From a candidate division Zixibacteria bacterium RBG_16_43_9 (GTDB taxonomy: Bacteria; Zixibacteria; MSB-5A5; RBG-16-43-9): a stretch of DNA of 9,137 bases. Positions 6,536 through 9,137 of the stretch are shown piece by piece. Under the pieces are notes generated by a model. That model was not told where the DNA came from. It searched no databases and saw nothing but the letters and a program-made list of their open reading frames with translations. The position numbers were made by a program, and so were the translations under genes. Every line of letters starts with the position of its first letter. Within the stretch, counting starts at the first letter, position 1. Location: positions 1 to 9,137 of the forward strand of contig MEWM01000145.1 in assembly GCA_001775355.1 (NCBI GenBank), read 5' to 3'.

Positions 6536-6625
6536 TTTCAGAAAAACCTTAAATTATTTCTCCTTTTCAGCCGATAAGATTAACTGGAGTTTCTATGTGA
6601 AACTATACCTTCTTAACAAGAGAAA

Positions 6626-7762
6626 ATGATTAAAATCTTACATACAGCAGACATACACTTAGGGGCTAAGTTCTCAGGTTTGGGCAGGAGTGGTGACCGG
6701 GTCAGGGCACAACTTAAGAAAACTTTTATGAAGGTCATAGACTTAGCCCTGGAGAAAAATGTTGATTTGCTTCTGGTAGCAGGTGACCTTTTCAATTCGA
6801 ACCAGATCTCCAGAGCCACCCTGGGATTTATCCTGGGTGAGTTCGCCAGATTGGGCAAAACCCATGTATGTCTGGTCCCGGGGACCCATGACTGCTATGA
6901 CAATAGCTCCATTTACCGGAATATCGAGCCGAGCCTGGTTCCTCCTAATTTCCATCTTCTGGTGGACGAGGAAAACCCTTTTGTCTTTTTTGAGGATTTA
7001 GGAGTAACCGTATACGGCAAACCTAACCGCTCAAACCGGGGTGGTGAAAAGCCTCTTCCAGTTTTAAATCAGAAATTCAATTCAAAATATAATATCGCCC
7101 TGGCTCACGGTTCATTTCAAATACCCTCAAAAAGCCAGGAGAATGATTTTCCCATTACTTTAGAAGAACTGGAGAAAAGCGGGTTCGATTATGTCGCTTT
7201 GGGGCACTGGCATTCAACTCAAGAGGTCTGCAAGAAACCTTTAACTTACTATTCCGGCTCTCCGGAACAGCTTAAATTCGGGGAAAAAGATTCCGGAAAT
7301 GTATTATTGGTCGAGTTGAATGAAGGTCAACACCGGGTTGAGAAGATCAAAACTGGAGAGTTAAAGTGGCAGGAGATGGAACTTGAATTAGATAAATTCA
7401 AAAACTCATCCGAGCTTTTAAGAGAGATCGAAAAATATGAGGGTGAGCAGAATATCCTAAAAGTCAGGTTCAAGGAAAACCTGGGATTAAAGGGGTTCTC
7501 CGAGCCTGGATCAGGAGAGCAGGATTTCTCCAGATTAAAAGAAGTTTTAGATGACCAATTTCTGCACCTGGAATTGGAACAGATGCCTCAGCCGCTTAAC
7601 TCAGATATCTCGAGCAAAAATCTCCCTCAGCATACTGTCACCGGACAATTTTTAAAGATTATGGAGGAGAAGATAAGTTCGGCCAATGAAGAGAACAGGG
7701 AGAAATATCAGCAGGCGAAGGTTTTAGGGTATCTTTACTTGAGCGGCAAAGAAGGGATTTAA
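6626..7762 (+). CDS. SbcD/Mre11/YhaO-type DNA repair nuclease
   Basis: This 378-residue calcineurin-like metallophosphoesterase has the Mre11/SbcD motif order: TADIHLG (D9, H11), VAGDLFN (D54), PGTHD (86-89), AHGSF (H161) and ALGHWHS (H194, H196), then YYSGSPEQLKFGE (208-220), which corresponds to the family's GSPE element. The family trims and opens DNA ends with two catalytic metals, guided by an SbcC/Rad50-type ATPase. The third motif reads GTHD where GNHD is usual, replacing a metal-ligand Asn by Thr (codon ACC). Residues about 240-378 form the capping and C-terminal part and are weakly conserved. The start ATG 6626 has AAGAGA three bases upstream. The next gene begins three bases after the stop and encodes the ATPase partner, so an operon and a complex are very likely. 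I favour YhaO-like over classical SbcD because of that partner. Confidence 0.88.
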   Translation: MIKILHTADIHLGAKFSGLGRSGDRVRAQLKKTFMKVIDLALEKNVDLLLVAGDLFNSNQISRATLGFILGEFARLGKTHVCLVPGTHDCYDNSSIYRNIEPSLVPPNFHLLVDEENPFVFFEDLGVTVYGKPNRSNRGGEKPLPVLNQKFNSKYNIALAHGSFQIPSKSQENDFPITLEELEKSGFDYVALGHWHSTQEVCKKPLTYYSGSPEQLKFGEKDSGNVLLVELNEGQHRVEKIKTGELKWQEMELELDKFKNSSELLREIEKYEGEQNILKVRFKENLGLKGFSEPGSGEQDFSRLKEVLDDQFLHLELEQMPQPLNSDISSKNLPQHTVTGQFLKIMEEKISSANEENREKYQQAKVLGYLYLSGKEGI

Positions 7763-7765
7763 GAG

Positions 7766-9137
7766 ATGAAAGTCGAAAAGTTAGGTTTAAAACGATTTGG
7801 CAAATTCGACAAGTTCGAGATCAAGTTAAGTAAGGGGATTAACCTGATCAAAGGGGATAACGAGGCTGGTAAGTCCACCTTGGTCGAGGCTTTGACCTGT
7901 GCCCTGTACGATGATCCCAAATCTACAAAGAAAGAGCTGAAGGACAAGACCTCCTGGGGTTTCCAGAAAGATTTTGAGATGAAGCTGGATTTCGAGGCAG
8001 AAGGGAACTCCTATTCACTGGAGAAGGATTTCGATTCGGGCTTTCTTAAACTCTCCAAGATGCCAAGCGGCGAGAGCTGGGAGGACAAAAAAAGTATTGA
8101 GGAGATTATAAACCAGAGGACAGGGATTCCGACTAAAGAGGTTTTTTTAGCTACTGCCTGCGTGCAGCAGGATGAGATCTCCCGCCTGGATTCAAGCGTA
8201 GAAGCCATCAAGGATAAGTTAGAAAGTCTGGTAACCGGGGGAGAGGAGAAGGTAAAAGCCTCCAAGATCATAGAGCACATAAAGGAAAAAACGGGGGAGC
8301 TTAAGAAAGTCGGGACCAAAAACTTGGGAATAATTCAGAAATACGAGAAGGACAGGGAAGAGCTAACTTACGAGTTGGAAAAAGTCAGGAATCAGAACAA
8401 GAAGATGAGGGAAAGCCAGAGCGAGTTAACGGAAAGCTCCTCTGGGCTGGAGAAAATAAGTAAAGACTCAGAGGTCAAAAAAGAGTTACTGGAAAAAGCT
8501 GAAGCCGCCTCCGGTTTAGAGGAGAAGCAAAGAGAATTAGAGGAAAGATTCCACGACTTAAATAACCGCATAAAACAGACCCAGAATTCTGAAAGGGTGG
8601 TACGCAAATTAAGAGAGGAAGCTACTAAATATATTGCGGTAAGCAAAGAGGATAAAGACAAAATAGATGAATTAGAGGCAAAGCTTGGCTTCCTGGAAGA
8701 AAAGAAGAACGAATGGCTCAGAGAAAAAGAAGAGCTTGAGACTTTGGTTGAGGCCTCTTCTCGCAATCGGACTTTCAAAATCTTGGAATTATTTGCCCTC
8801 GGTCTGACTGTGGTATCCGGACTTTTGGCTTACTTTCTAAAGCCGGTCCTATGGGGAGGGACTGGTTTTGGTTTTATCCTGCTGCTTTTCTCCATACTTA
8901 AACTTTTCGCCCAGAAGAGCCAGAGATATTTTTACTCCCAACAGATAGAGCAGAAAAAAATCCGGCTTCAGGAGCTGGAAAGAGATTCTTATGAACTGAC
9001 GACCTCAGCCAAGAATATTTTGAGCAAATATAATCTGGTCTCCTCTCAGGTCTTGAGAGAAAATTATGACCACTACCGGGACATAGAGCGGGAAATAAAA
9101 AATGAGCTTTCCAGATACGAGGGGTGGTTAGGAGGAC
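7766..9137 (+). CDS. SbcC/Rad50/YhaN-like ATPase with membrane hairpin in the coiled coil (3' partial)
   Basis: 457 codons are visible and the frame runs off the window end. The N-terminus MKVEKLGLKRFGKFDKFEI is typical of RecF/Rad50-type ATPases. Walker A is GDNEAGKST (30-38), and the Q-loop region is CVQQDEISRL (132-141). Lys/Glu-rich heptad-like sequence (about 160-330) predicts a coiled coil. Two hydrophobic helices follow, about 338-358 and 362-382, separated by a short turn (KPVLWG), and then coil sequence resumes (QIEQKKIRLQELERD). No CxxC zinc hook occurs in the visible part; the only Cys are 45 and 132. ABC signature and Walker B are expected beyond the window. A membrane pair inside an SbcC-like coil is a known feature of the YhaN family, so this is probably the membrane-bound partner of the preceding nuclease. 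Start ATG 7766 lies three bases after the nuclease stop, with AAGGG at 7752-7756. Confidence 0.85.
   Translation, partial: MKVEKLGLKRFGKFDKFEIKLSKGINLIKGDNEAGKSTLVEALTCALYDDPKSTKKELKDKTSWGFQKDFEMKLDFEAEGNSYSLEKDFDSGFLKLSKMPSGESWEDKKSIEEIINQRTGIPTKEVFLATACVQQDEISRLDSSVEAIKDKLESLVTGGEEKVKASKIIEHIKEKTGELKKVGTKNLGIIQKYEKDREELTYELEKVRNQNKKMRESQSELTESSSGLEKISKDSEVKKELLEKAEAASGLEEKQRELEERFHDLNNRIKQTQNSERVVRKLREEATKYIAVSKEDKDKIDELEAKLGFLEEKKNEWLREKEELETLVEASSRNRTFKILELFALGLTVVSGLLAYFLKPVLWGGTGFGFILLLFSILKLFAQKSQRYFYSQQIEQKKIRLQELERDSYELTTSAKNILSKYNLVSSQVLRENYDHYRDIEREIKNELSRYEGWLGG

Larger units (their letters stand above)
6232..6625. other. 394-bp gene-free spacer filled with short repeats
   Basis: No credible coding frame was found here. 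From left to right it holds the 8-bp array, a degraded palindrome-like stretch beginning GTAGGAGCAGA (about 6274), a nested two-hairpin element (6302-6382), an AT-rich unstructured stretch (about 6383-6450), a half-decayed palindrome ending TGTCCCTAC (6460-6481), three heptamers (6483-6503), a bulged hairpin ending CGCCCCTAC (6505-6535), and about 90 bp without obvious structure before the nuclease gene. I saw no convincing promoter, although one is expected for the nuclease operon. Confidence 0.75.

Noticed and set aside
6580..6609. TTAACT-18-TATACC as a promoter for the nuclease operon
   Set aside because: Both boxes are poor matches, and the predicted transcript start would fall about 10 bases before the start codon, leaving almost no leader.
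8011..8778. Minus-strand open frames of 102 and 128 codons at 8011-8319 and 8392-8778
   Set aside because: They are Ser/Leu/Phe-rich antisense shadows of the Lys/Glu-rich coiled coil of the ATPase gene and show no domain motif.

Overview
All six protein-coding genes in this window lie on the + strand, and the first and last are cut by the window edges. The mix is a Ser/Thr kinase fused to a TolB-like region and TPRs, palindrome-rich spacers, and a nuclease/ATPase pair. It suggests an environmental Gram-negative-type bacterium of moderate GC, perhaps an uncultured lineage of the FCB/Zixibacteria/Acidobacteria kind. That placement is an impression only: no rRNA or tRNA gene is visible.

Layout: (1) 1-2598, the C-terminal part of a membrane-anchored Ser/Thr protein kinase with an extracytoplasmic TolB-like segment and a long TPR array. 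(2) 2599-2812, a 7-bp tandem array, a terminator-like hairpin, a second palindrome and a good sigma70-type promoter. (3) 2813-4093, a cation diffusion facilitator metal exporter with two tandem C-terminal domains and a Cys-rich tail. It overlaps (4) 4083-4595, an aconitase-superfamily small subunit (LeuD-type). (5) 4596-4866, a repeat-dense spacer. (6) 4867-6231, an RlmD/RumA-type 23S rRNA m5U methyltransferase. (7) 6232-6625, a 394-bp gene-free spacer made largely of hairpins and short tandem repeats. (8) 6626-7762, an SbcD/Mre11-type metallophosphoesterase nuclease. It is followed after 3 bp by (9) 7766-9137, the N-terminal half of an SbcC/Rad50-like ATPase whose coiled coil is interrupted by two predicted membrane helices. 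That arrangement resembles Bacillus YhaO/YhaN more than classical SbcCD.

The nuclease and ATPase almost certainly form one complex in one operon. The CDF exporter and leuD are probably co-transcribed from the promoter at 2733-2762, although their functions are unrelated. The other genes look like ordinary chromosomal neighbours.

The most unusual signal is in the spacers. After each of the three genes followed by a spacer, a short tandem array of 7- or 8-bp units touches or contains the stop codon. The spacers also hold a family of palindromes that share GTAGGG...CCCTAC edges but have different interiors. One decayed copy seems to overlap the apparent start of the CDF gene. No CRISPR array, transposase, tRNA or rRNA was seen.
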